DNA of 64,000 nt from Nocardia alba NBRC 108234 (lineage in GTDB: Bacteria; Actinomycetota; Actinomycetes; Mycobacteriales; Mycobacteriaceae), in assembly GCF_001612665.1 (NCBI RefSeq), contig NZ_BDAX01000015.1, positions 1-64,000 on the forward strand, written 5' to 3'. Position numbers and translations under genes: made by a program. The notes under the pieces are model-generated. The model saw only the letters and a list, made by a program, of their open reading frames with translations. It was not told the origin of the DNA and made no database searches. Each line of letters begins with the position of its first letter. Within the stretch, counting starts at the first letter, position 1. Of this stretch, positions 52,798 through 61,588 are shown piece by piece.

Positions 52798-53895
52798 TCA
52801 GACGGTGTCGCCTCGGCGTCGTCGGGTGATCAGGTAGATGAGGTAGGGGGCGCCGAGCACGGCGGTGACGATGCCGACGGGTAGCTCCGCGGTGCCGAAG
52901 GCGGCCCGGGAGATCAGGTCGGCGGCCAGGACGAGTACGGCGGCGAGCAGCATCGACAGGACGAGCGGTGGACGCGGCATTCGCGCCAGGCGCAAGGCGA
53001 TCTGCGGCGCGCACAGCGCGACGAATTGGATCGGTCCGGCCACCGCGGTCGCGACCGCGGCGAAGATCACGGCGGCCAGCAGCAGCACACCGCGAGCCGG
53101 CGTCACCCGAACACCGATCGCGTGGACGGTGTCGTCGTCGAATTGCAGTGCGCCGAGAGTGCGGGACCCGATCAAGGTCGGCGGGACGAGTATCGCGAGC
53201 GTGATCGCGAGGGGCACAACGTCGTTCCAGCCACGACCGTTGAGGCTGCCGGTCAGCCAGATCAGGGCGCGGCCCGCGTCGTTGACATCGCCCGCGCTGA
53301 GCAGCCACACGGTGGCGCTGGAGGCGATGGCCATGACGCCGACGCCGACCAGGAGTAGCCGCAGCGAATCGAGTCCGTCACGGTAGGTGAGCCCGAATAC
53401 GGCGAGCCCGGCGAGCAATCCGCCTGCCAGCGCCACCCCGGGCAGCCCGGTGGTGGCGAGGATGCCCCCTGAGGTTCCGCCGAGGACGATGGCCGCGGTG
53501 ACAGCCGCACCGGCGCCCCAGGTGACACCGAGGATGTCCGGGCTGGCCAGGGGATTTCGCGCGACGGTTTGGATGATCGCGCCGGACAGGCCGAGGGCCG
53601 CACCCACCAGCACGGCCGCGACGGCGCGCGGCAGGCGTAGCTCCAGCACCGCGAGGCGGTCGGCCGGGTGGCCGCCGCCGAGCAGAACCTCCATGACCTC
53701 CGCCGGTGACAGCCTGAACGCGCCGAGGCCGAGACCGACCACGAACACCAGGGCGAGGACGAGAGCCGCGACGATCACGAGCAGTAGTGGACGGGCGCGA
53801 AAAGCCATGGAGAACGCGCCGATTCGCAGTGCGGGGCGCCGGACCGAGGGCAGCGGCCCTGAGTCGACGACGTCGGTGCGCGCGCTGTGGTTCAC
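52798..53895 (-). CDS. FecCD-family siderophore ABC permease
   Basis: 365 aa from a GTG overlapping the upstream permease stop by 4 bp. BtuC/FecD-type fold with about nine to ten membrane helices; RNPLASPDILGVTWGAG and AVAGPIQFVALCAPQIALRL are family signatures. It forms the ferric-siderophore import channel with the next-door permease. No binding protein or ATPase gene lies in the window, so these are elsewhere. Confidence 0.93.
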   Translation of the reverse strand: MNHSARTDVVDSGPLPSVRRPALRIGAFSMAFRARPLLLVIVAALVLALVFVVGLGLGAFRLSPAEVMEVLLGGGHPADRLAVLELRLPRAVAAVLVGAALGLSGAIIQTVARNPLASPDILGVTWGAGAAVTAAIVLGGTSGGILATTGLPGVALAGGLLAGLAVFGLTYRDGLDSLRLLLVGVGVMAIASSATVWLLSAGDVNDAGRALIWLTGSLNGRGWNDVVPLAITLAILVPPTLIGSRTLGALQFDDDTVHAIGVRVTPARGVLLLAAVIFAAVATAVAGPIQFVALCAPQIALRLARMPRPPLVLSMLLAAVLVLAADLISRAAFGTAELPVGIVTAVLGAPYLIYLITRRRRGDTV

Positions 53896-54968
53896 ACTCG
53901 TACCAGCTTTCGGCGGCGGACCAGCACGACGAAGAACGGTGCGCCGATCAGCGCCAGCATGACACCGACCTCGATCTCTCCCGGTCGTGCGACGATGCGG
54001 CCCACGGTATCGGTCAGCAAGACCAGGATGGCCCCGGCCAGCGCCGAGAACGGCAGGATCCAGCGATGATCCGGTCCGGTGACCAGCCGGACCGCGTGGG
54101 GAACGATCAGGCCGACGAACCCGATCGGCCCGCACACGGCGACACTCGCGCCGACCAGGACCGTGATGGCGGCGATGCCGAGCACGCGCACCCGTTCCAC
54201 GCTGTGCCCGAGGGACCGGGCCACATCTTCGCCCAGCGCCAGTGCGTTCAAGCCGGACGCGCCCGCGAGACCGAGCGCCAGCCCGATCACGAGAAACGGC
54301 AGTACCTGCACCACCAGGGGCATGCCGGCGACGGCGATCGATCCCACCTTCCAGAAGCGGAACGCGTCCAGGCTGCGCTGATCCAGCAGCACGATCGCGA
54401 ACGTGATCGCTTGCAGCAGTGCGCTGATCGCGGCGCCCGCCAACACCAGCGTCAGCGGTGTCGGACCGCCCCGGCCCGCGGACCCGACGGCGAACACGGT
54501 GAGCGCGCCCAGCGCTGCCCCGGCGAAGCCGAACCAGATGAAGCTGTGCAGATCGGTGATTCCGAGCGAGTAGGTCGCCAGCACGATGGCCAGTCCGGCG
54601 CCGTGGGTGATTCCCAGGATTCCGGGATCGGCGATCGGGTTGCGGGTGTGCCCCTGCGTCAGGGCTCCCGCCAGGCCGAGCGCCGCGCCGACCAGCGCGC
54701 CGATCACCGTGCGGGGAACGCGCAGATCTCGAACGATCATGTCGTCCTCGAGACCCGATGGCGTGACCAGTGCGTGCCAGACCGCGTCGAGTGGAATCGG
54801 TTTGGCGCCGATACACAGACTCAGCGCGCAACTCACCACCACGAGCCCGAGCAGCACGATGATCTGGAGTGTGCGGGTGCGGTAGCGGGTGGCGGTGGGC
54901 TCGACCCGCGACGGTGCGATGCCGGCCTCGGCTGTGGGGACTCGGGCGCTCGACCCTGTGCGCCGCAT
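53892..54968 (-). CDS. FecCD-family siderophore ABC permease
   Basis: 358 aa from ATG at 54968 with GAAGGGA 8 nt upstream (a GTG at 54989 is possible). Family signatures: TRNPIADPGILGITHGAG, ARSLGHSVERVRVLG, AVCGPIGFVGLIVPHAVRL. First gene of the importer operon, downstream of the iron box and divergent from the exporter. Confidence 0.93.
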   Translation of the reverse strand: MRRTGSSARVPTAEAGIAPSRVEPTATRYRTRTLQIIVLLGLVVVSCALSLCIGAKPIPLDAVWHALVTPSGLEDDMIVRDLRVPRTVIGALVGAALGLAGALTQGHTRNPIADPGILGITHGAGLAIVLATYSLGITDLHSFIWFGFAGAALGALTVFAVGSAGRGGPTPLTLVLAGAAISALLQAITFAIVLLDQRSLDAFRFWKVGSIAVAGMPLVVQVLPFLVIGLALGLAGASGLNALALGEDVARSLGHSVERVRVLGIAAITVLVGASVAVCGPIGFVGLIVPHAVRLVTGPDHRWILPFSALAGAILVLLTDTVGRIVARPGEIEVGVMLALIGAPFFVVLVRRRKLVRV

Positions 54969-55074
54969 CGGTGTATTCCCTTCGTGCACTGCGCGATTCG
55001 CTGACTCGGAATCAGTACTCTGCCGAACGATATCGGGTGTCGAGGATCGAGAACCCCCCGAGCGGACATCAAAT

Positions 55075-55093
55075 TTAGGTTAGGCTCACCGCA
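55075..55093. promoter_or_regulatory. iron box (IdeR/DmdR-type)
   Basis: TTAGGTTAGGCTCACCGCA; the left half and centre match the consensus TTAGGTTAGSCTAACCTAA exactly, with mismatches in the right half. It sits between the divergent permease operon and the exporter gene and predicts repression of both under iron-replete conditions. Confidence 0.85.
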
Positions 55094-55119
55094 TCGTATC
55101 TCGAAGTCTGGAGGCGGTT

Positions 55120-56436
55120 GTGCGGTTGGGCGACGTGGTTATCGATGTCGGACCGCTGCGCACCGCGCCCGAATTCCGGCTCGTCCTTGCCGCGCAGGCG
55201 ATTTCGATGCTGGGCACGCATCTCACCGTCGTGGCGGTGAATCTCCAGGTCTATCAGCTCACCGGTTCCTCCTTGCAGGTCGGCGCGGTGGGGTTGGTCT
55301 TCGGCGTGGCGCTGCTCATCGGCATTCTGAGCGGGGGTGTGGTGGCGGACAGGGCTGATCGCCGCGTGATCGCCGTCGCCACCCGCGCGGCAGTCGTGGT
55401 CGTCTTCGTGGGGCTCGCCGTGAATGCGGCCCTGCCGACTCCGCACCTCTGGGTTGTCTACGTCGCCGCCGTACTGGCGGGCGGTATCAACGGGCTGGGT
55501 GCCCCCGCCCTCATGGCTCTCGTGCCCGCTCTGGTGGGCCCCGAGCGGTTGGCCGCGGCGGCCGCGTTGACCGCGCTGTCGATCCAAGTCGGTGCGGTGA
55601 TCGGACCGGCGATGGCCGGCCTGATCGCGGCGGGACCGGGGTTGGCGGTGTGTTTCGCCCTCGACGCCGTCTGCTTCGTGATCAGCGCGGTGTTGCTGTG
55701 GTTGCTCGCTCCGGTGCCGCCCCCGGACGTTGCCGAGGACCGACGCCCGATCCGCTCGATTGTCGAAGGTTTTTCGTTCGTGCGCCGCGATCGGGTCGTC
55801 GGTGGGGTGCTGTTGATCGATACGTTGGCGATGGTAACGGCGATGCCGTACGCCTTGTTTCCAGAGTTGGCGAGCGAGCACTTCGGTGGCGGGTCGCAGA
55901 CGGTGGGGCTGCTGTATTCCGCGCCCGCCGTCGGTGCGTTGCTCGCGGCGTTGGTCAGTGGTTGGGCCGGTCGGGTTCGCGACACGGGCGTTGTGCTCAT
56001 CGGCGCGGTGCTCCTGTGGGGTGTGGCGATTTCGTGCGTCGGACTCACGGCGTCGCTGTGGGTCGCCTTGGCGGCCTTGGTCGTCGCGGGTCTGGCGGAT
56101 ACCACCTCGGAGATTGTGCGCAGGGCGCTGATCCAGCAGCGGACGCCGGACGGATTGCAGGGCCGGGTCGGCAGCCTGTGGCTGGCCCAGGGAACGCTCG
56201 CTCCCAACGTGGGCAACATGGCGGCGGGAGTGCTGGCGCGATCGCTGTCGGCACCCCTCGTGCCCGTGCTCGGCGGTGTGGTCTGCGTCGTGGCGGTGGC
56301 CACGTTGACGGTGCGCATGCCGGGGCTGCGCCGGGCGCGGCTGTCGGATCCGGTCGATCTGCGAGCTGTCGATGCCGACTCGCGGCGGGTGAGTGACGCC
56401 ACCGCACCGGATCACCTTGGTGGCGAACGTATTTGA
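55120..56436 (+). CDS. EntS-like MFS siderophore exporter
   Basis: 438 aa from a GTG. Twelve predicted membrane helices; MFS motif GGVVADRADRRVIAVATRA after helix 2. The EntS branch is suggested by PEFRLVLAAQAISMLGTHLT and by the RRALIQQRTPDGLQGRVGSL region. It probably exports the peptide made by the downstream NRPS. Behind an iron box; the C-terminal 40 residues are polar. Confidence 0.9.
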   Translation: MRLGDVVIDVGPLRTAPEFRLVLAAQAISMLGTHLTVVAVNLQVYQLTGSSLQVGAVGLVFGVALLIGILSGGVVADRADRRVIAVATRAAVVVVFVGLAVNAALPTPHLWVVYVAAVLAGGINGLGAPALMALVPALVGPERLAAAAALTALSIQVGAVIGPAMAGLIAAGPGLAVCFALDAVCFVISAVLLWLLAPVPPPDVAEDRRPIRSIVEGFSFVRRDRVVGGVLLIDTLAMVTAMPYALFPELASEHFGGGSQTVGLLYSAPAVGALLAALVSGWAGRVRDTGVVLIGAVLLWGVAISCVGLTASLWVALAALVVAGLADTTSEIVRRALIQQRTPDGLQGRVGSLWLAQGTLAPNVGNMAAGVLARSLSAPLVPVLGGVVCVVAVATLTVRMPGLRRARLSDPVDLRAVDADSRRVSDATAPDHLGGERI

Positions 56437-56480
56437 CGCGCCGCCGCCGAGCTGAGGCGGCGAGCAAACCCTTGCCATGA

Positions 56481-56499
56481 TTAGGCAAGGCTTGCTTTA
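56481..56499 (+). promoter_or_regulatory. iron box upstream of mbtH/NRPS
   Basis: TTAGGCAAGGCTTGCTTTA resembles the palindromic IdeR/DmdR consensus TTAGG-N9-CCTAA, with 17 of 19 bases matching the symmetric form TTAGGCAAGGCTTGCCTAA. It lies 38 bp upstream of the mbtH start codon. Confidence 0.75.
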
Positions 56500-56536
56500 C
56501 TTCATGGGCTGGTGTTCATCCGATCGAGGAGATTCC

Positions 56537-56746
56537 ATGTCCCCCAATCCATTTGATGATGACAGCGCTGAGTTCTACATCCTGGTCAATGCGGAGAAGC
56601 AGTACTCGCTGTGGCCGGTGTTCGCGGAGGTGCCCGAGGGCTGGACGGTCGATCACGGGCCGGGGGATCGGCAAGCGTGCCTCGCCCACGTCGAGGCGGT
56701 CTGGACGGATATGCGCCCGGCGAGCCTGATCGAGCGCATGCGGTGA
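56537..56746 (+). CDS. MbtH-like protein
   Basis: 69 aa from ATG at 56537 (CGAGGAGA upstream). The family pattern NPFDDDSAEFYILVNAEKQYSLWP and VDHGPGDRQACLAHVEAVW with the conserved Trp residues is complete. MbtH proteins bind and activate the adenylation domains of the partner NRPS. First gene of the biosynthetic operon, 99 bp before the NRPS. Confidence 0.96.
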   Translation: MSPNPFDDDSAEFYILVNAEKQYSLWPVFAEVPEGWTVDHGPGDRQACLAHVEAVWTDMRPASLIERMR

Positions 56747-56845
56747 TGCCGCGACGCCCGTGCACGCCCGAAGTCCGATGACCATCTCGGGGGAGCGGAT
56801 CGCACAGCCGAATTCGGTTGCCCCGGAAGCGAAAGGCGGTTCCGC

Positions 56846-59800
56846 ATGAGTGCGGACAGATCTGCGAACCTGGCCGAACGTCGTCGCGCGCTGCTACAAC
56901 GCCGCCTGGCCGAGGCGAATCTTCTCACCGCACCCACAGCGCGGTCCGACGAGTCGGCCGACACCGGTGTCCCACGCCCCCTCTCGCCCGGCCAGCAGCG
57001 CATGTGGTCGATCCAGCAGCTCGATCCGGGAACCGTCGGCTACAACGTGACCATCTCGGTGGATGTGGTCGGCGCCCTCGATCCCGAGCTGCTGGGGCGC
57101 GCTGTCCAGGGCGTGGTCGAACGACACGACATCTTGCGCACCACCTATCGCATGGACGTCGACCGGCCGGTGCAGGTGGTGGTCGACGAACTGCCCGCCG
57201 TCTACGACCAGTTCGATATCGGCGACCTGGTCGAGGGGCAACGCGACCCCCGCGTCGACGAACTCGCCCGTGCGGTGACCGGGCGCCCGTTCGACCTGTC
57301 GAAGGATTCGCCGTTGCGGGTCCGCCTGATCCGAACCGGCGCCGAGACGAGCACAGTGGTCGTGGTCGCCCACCACATCGTGTGGGACGACGCCTCCACC
57401 GCGGTGTTCTTCGGTGAGCTGATGGACGGCTACCGACGCCTGCTCGACGGTCGAGGGCTGCGCGACGATCGAGCGGAGCGCCAGTTCGCCGATGTCGCGC
57501 TGAGTTCGCGCGCACCCGACGAAGCCGGACTCGCCTATTGGCGCGGCAGGCTCGCGTCACTGCCCGCCGTGCTGGATCTGCCCGGTATTTCCGGTGGCGC
57601 AGGCGGCCCGGGGCAGGAACTGTCGCAGCAGTTGGCATCGAGTACCGGACGTCGCGTCAGGGAACTCGCCCGGCGCGAAGGCGTGTCGACCTTCATGGTG
57701 CTGTTCGCCGCGGTGTCGGCCCTGGTGCACGGCTACACCGGCGCACGCGAGTTTCTGATCGGCGCGCCGGTTGTCAACCGCGACTTCGCCGGTTCGGAGT
57801 CGGTCATCGGCTATCTGGGCAACACGATCCCGTTGCTCGCCGAGGTCGATCCGGCCGACGATTTCGCCACCCTGCTGGCCCGGTGCCGCGACACCTGCCT
57901 CGACGGCTACATCCATCAGCACATCGAACTCGACGACATCGCCAGGTCCGCCGACGCGCAGCGGCTGCGCGGTGACGGGCGCCTGTTCAACATCGTGTTG
58001 TCGCTGCGCTCGCCGATGCTGGAACCGTTTCGCGCCGCGGGTCTGCGCGTGCGTCGGCGACACGTGCCCGGCAGTGACGCCCGTTTCGACCTGACCCTCG
58101 CGATCGAAACCGACGGCGACGAGATGTCGGTCGAGGCCAACTATCCAGCGAAAGCGGGCGCCGACGACCAGGTGGGGCGGTTGCTCACCCAGCTCGATCA
58201 GCTACTCGGCGTCGTGCTGGCCGACCCCACCGCCCCGCTCGCCGATCTGGTCCTGCTCACCCCCGGCGAGCGCGAGCGGGTGGTGCGCGCGTGGAATGAC
58301 ACCGCGACCCCGGCCGATACCCGCACGCTGTCCGAACGCTTCGCCGCTCGAGTCGCCGTGACGCCGGATGCGACGGCGGTCATCGAGTCCGGAAGTGGTT
58401 CGGCCACCGCCGAATGCACCTACGCCGAGCTCGATGCCCGGTCCAATCAGCTCGCTCGACAGCTGGCAGGGCACGGCATCGGCCCCGAGAACATCGTCGC
58501 GCTGGCCGTCCCCCGATCTGCCGCCATGGTGGTGGCGGCGCTGGCAACCCTCGCGGCGGGCGCGGCCTATGTCCCGGTCGATCCGTCCTATCCCGCCGAC
58601 CGGGTGCGCCTGATGCTCGACGACTCGCGCGCGGATCTGGTCGTCACGACGAGCGCGGTGGCCGCGAACCTGCCCGACACGGGCGTGCGGCGACTGGTGC
58701 TGGACGAGCCCGAGGTCGCGGCGTCGCTGGCGGCGCTGTCGGGCGCGTCGATGTCGGACCGCGACCGGACGACCCCACTGCACCCGGACAATCCCGCCTA
58801 CGTCATCTACACCTCCGGGTCGACCGGCGTACCCAAGGGGGTCGTCGTCTCGCACCGAGCGGTGGGCAACCATCTGGATTGGGCGATACGCCGATTCACC
58901 GGACTGGCCGGACGCACACTGCTGCACTCCTCCATCTCCTTCGACTTCACCGTGACCCCCCTGTTCGGCACGCTGCTGTGTGGCGGCGTGCTCGAGCTGT
59001 GCGACGAGGCGCCGGACGCGATCGCGACGGCCACCGGCCCCGCGACTTTCCTCAAGGTCACCCCGAGCCATCTCCCGCTGGTGTCGTCGGTGAACTTCGC
59101 CACGAACGGCCCACGCACCCTCGTGATCGCCGGCGAAGCACTCCGCGCGCAAGCGCTGGCCGGATTGCCGCTCTCGGTGACCCGCGCGATCGAGGTGATC
59201 AACGAGTACGGGCCGACCGAGACGACAGTGGGTGCCACGCTGTACGACGTCGTCACCGCCGATGACGATGCGCGGGTTGCGAGCTCGATCCCGATCGGCC
59301 GCCCGGTCGCCAACACCCGGTGCTACGTCCTGGACCGATCCCTGCGTCCGGTTCCGGTCGGCACCACCGGGGAACTCTATGTCGGCGGGGTTCAGCTGGC
59401 CCGCGGCTATCTGCGGCGGCCGGGGCTGACGGCAGCGCGGTTCATCGCCGATCCCTTCGCCCCCGCCGCTGGTGGACGCCTCTACCGCACCGGTGACCAG
59501 GCACGCTGGAATCCCAGTGGCGCACTCGAATTCGTGGGCCGAGTCGACGAACAGGTGAAGATCCGCGGTTTCCGGGTGGAACCGGGGGAGATCGAGGCGG
59601 TGCTGGGGCGACACCCACTCGTCACCCGCGCCGTCGTGGTCGGCCGCTCGGACGGACCCGGCGGAATCTACCTCGCGGCCTACGCGACTCCCGCCGACCA
59701 CGCGGGCTCCCGCGCTGTCGTCGACGGCGCAACGCTGCGCGCGTATCTCGCCCGCGAGCTGCCCGAACACCTCGTCCCGGCAGCGGTCGTCGTGCTCGAC

Positions 59801-61588
59801 GAGCTGCCGCTGTCGCCGTCGGGCAAAACCGACCGGCGCGCACTGCCCGCACCGGAATTCGCGAGCGGCCCGGACACCTCCCGCGCGCCGTCGGGCGCCG
59901 CGGAGGAAACACTGGCGCGAATCTTCGCCGAGGTTCTGCACCGCGACACCGTCGGCGTCACCGAGGCATTCCTCGAGATCGGCGGCGACAGCATCCTCGC
60001 GATCGGTCTGGTCAGCCGCGCGCGCAAGGCGGGCCTGAAGATCCTGCCCAAGGACGTGTTCGAGCACCGCACGATCGAAGCACTGGCCGCCTACGCGACC
60101 CGGGACGACGAACCGGAGCCGACGAGGGCGCCCGACGATCCCGTGGGGTCGGTCGACCCGTCACCGATCATGCGGTCCTTCGCCGAGCGTGGCCTACTCG
60201 GCGACCGGCACCGCATGTGGGTGCTCGTCGACGTTCCCTCCTCGACTGCCAGCACCCTCGCGCAGGCGCTCGACGCGGTGCTCGACACGCACGATGTCCT
60301 GCGGGCCCGGCTGGTCCGCGCGGAGCAGCCGTACCTGGATGTGCGCCCGCGGGGCGCGATCCGCGCGGACGCGTTGGTGCGCCGAGTCGAGGTCGGCGAG
60401 GTGGTGACCGCCGACATCGTCTCGGTAGAACTGGAGTCCGCCGCCGACCGCCTCGATCCCGTGCACGGGGTGATGGCGCAGGTGGTCTGGTTCGACGCGG
60501 GTGCGGGCGCTGGACAGGTGCTCCTGGTCGCACACCACCTGGTGGTCGACGGGGTGTCGCTGCGCATGCTCGTGGAGGATCTGGCGGGTGCGTGGCGCGC
60601 GGTCGAGGCCGGTGCGGACCCGACACCGCCGGCCGTGGGTAGTTCGGTGCGGGCGTGGTCGCGGGGCCTGGTCGAGCACGCCGGGGCACGGGCGAAGGAA
60701 ACCGACTATTGGCGTGAGGTGCTGCGCGGACCCGACGATCTGCTCGGAACGCGTCGACCGGACCCGGTTCGGGATACCTGGTCGACCGTCGAGTCGGTGA
60801 CCGTGGAACTGGACGCGGCGACGACCGAGGCCCTGTACACCACGGTGCCGCAGGCCTTCTTCGGCACCGTCGAAGACACGTTGCTCGCCGCTTTCGCGCT
60901 CGCCGTCTCCGACTGGCGTCGCGATCGCGGCACCGACGCACAATCGGTCCTGGTGCTCATGGAGGGTCACGGGCGCGAGGAGTCCGCGGTGGCGGGCGCT
61001 GATCTGTCGCGCACGGTCGGCTGGTTCACCACGCAGTACCCGGTGCGGCTCGATCTGGCGGGCACCGACCTCGACGACGCGTTCGCGGCCGGGCCCGCGG
61101 CCGGCGTTGTCCTCAAACGGGTGAAGGAGTATCTGCGCGCGATACCCGATCATGGTGTCGGGTACGGGATCCTCCGCTATCTGGACCCCGGTGCCGCGTC
61201 GATACTTCGCGAATTCGACTGTCCACAAATGGGTTTCAACTATCTGGGCAGGGTGGACGCCGGTTCCGGCGCGTGGTCGATCAGCCCCGGTGGGCTCGGT
61301 GCGGCCTACGACCCGGCCATGCCGATGCCGACCACCCTGGTGGTCAACGCGGTGACCGAAGTCGGACCGGCGGGCGCCCGGTTGACCGCGCACTGGATGT
61401 ACGCGGGGGGAATTCTCGCCGACGCCGAAGTGCTCCCTCTCACCGAACGGTGGCGCGCCGCGCTGGACGCGCTCATCCGACATGCGGCCGGGCCCGGAGC
61501 AGGCGGCCACACACCATCGGATCTGTCCCTCGTGTCGCTGGACCAGTCCCAGCTCGACGCGCTCGAGGCCAAATGGAGGAAGTCGTGA
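56846..61588 (+). CDS. non-ribosomal peptide synthetase, C-A-T-E module
   Basis: 1580 aa. Condensation domain about 45-480 (active HHIVWDD near residue 176). Adenylation about 500-1010 (YTSGSTGVPKG near 653, NEYGPTETT, YRTGDQARW, K517-type Lys in SPSGKTDRR). Carrier domain with the phosphopantetheine Ser in GGDSILAIG near 1048. Epimerisation domain about 1095-1540 (HHLVVDG near 1230, EGHGREE). My reading of the A-domain specificity residues is DFTKVAEVGK, closest to Asn-type codes, so the product would be D-Asn or a close analogue. A C-terminal COM-like tail and an acceptor-like N terminus on the next protein suggest docking. Its stop overlaps the next start by 4 bp. Confidence 0.93.
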   Translation: MSADRSANLAERRRALLQRRLAEANLLTAPTARSDESADTGVPRPLSPGQQRMWSIQQLDPGTVGYNVTISVDVVGALDPELLGRAVQGVVERHDILRTTYRMDVDRPVQVVVDELPAVYDQFDIGDLVEGQRDPRVDELARAVTGRPFDLSKDSPLRVRLIRTGAETSTVVVVAHHIVWDDASTAVFFGELMDGYRRLLDGRGLRDDRAERQFADVALSSRAPDEAGLAYWRGRLASLPAVLDLPGISGGAGGPGQELSQQLASSTGRRVRELARREGVSTFMVLFAAVSALVHGYTGAREFLIGAPVVNRDFAGSESVIGYLGNTIPLLAEVDPADDFATLLARCRDTCLDGYIHQHIELDDIARSADAQRLRGDGRLFNIVLSLRSPMLEPFRAAGLRVRRRHVPGSDARFDLTLAIETDGDEMSVEANYPAKAGADDQVGRLLTQLDQLLGVVLADPTAPLADLVLLTPGERERVVRAWNDTATPADTRTLSERFAARVAVTPDATAVIESGSGSATAECTYAELDARSNQLARQLAGHGIGPENIVALAVPRSAAMVVAALATLAAGAAYVPVDPSYPADRVRLMLDDSRADLVVTTSAVAANLPDTGVRRLVLDEPEVAASLAALSGASMSDRDRTTPLHPDNPAYVIYTSGSTGVPKGVVVSHRAVGNHLDWAIRRFTGLAGRTLLHSSISFDFTVTPLFGTLLCGGVLELCDEAPDAIATATGPATFLKVTPSHLPLVSSVNFATNGPRTLVIAGEALRAQALAGLPLSVTRAIEVINEYGPTETTVGATLYDVVTADDDARVASSIPIGRPVANTRCYVLDRSLRPVPVGTTGELYVGGVQLARGYLRRPGLTAARFIADPFAPAAGGRLYRTGDQARWNPSGALEFVGRVDEQVKIRGFRVEPGEIEAVLGRHPLVTRAVVVGRSDGPGGIYLAAYATPADHAGSRAVVDGATLRAYLARELPEHLVPAAVVVLDELPLSPSGKTDRRALPAPEFASGPDTSRAPSGAAEETLARIFAEVLHRDTVGVTEAFLEIGGDSILAIGLVSRARKAGLKILPKDVFEHRTIEALAAYATRDDEPEPTRAPDDPVGSVDPSPIMRSFAERGLLGDRHRMWVLVDVPSSTASTLAQALDAVLDTHDVLRARLVRAEQPYLDVRPRGAIRADALVRRVEVGEVVTADIVSVELESAADRLDPVHGVMAQVVWFDAGAGAGQVLLVAHHLVVDGVSLRMLVEDLAGAWRAVEAGADPTPPAVGSSVRAWSRGLVEHAGARAKETDYWREVLRGPDDLLGTRRPDPVRDTWSTVESVTVELDAATTEALYTTVPQAFFGTVEDTLLAAFALAVSDWRRDRGTDAQSVLVLMEGHGREESAVAGADLSRTVGWFTTQYPVRLDLAGTDLDDAFAAGPAAGVVLKRVKEYLRAIPDHGVGYGILRYLDPGAASILREFDCPQMGFNYLGRVDAGSGAWSISPGGLGAAYDPAMPMPTTLVVNAVTEVGPAGARLTAHWMYAGGILADAEVLPLTERWRAALDALIRHAAGPGAGGHTPSDLSLVSLDQSQLDALEAKWRKS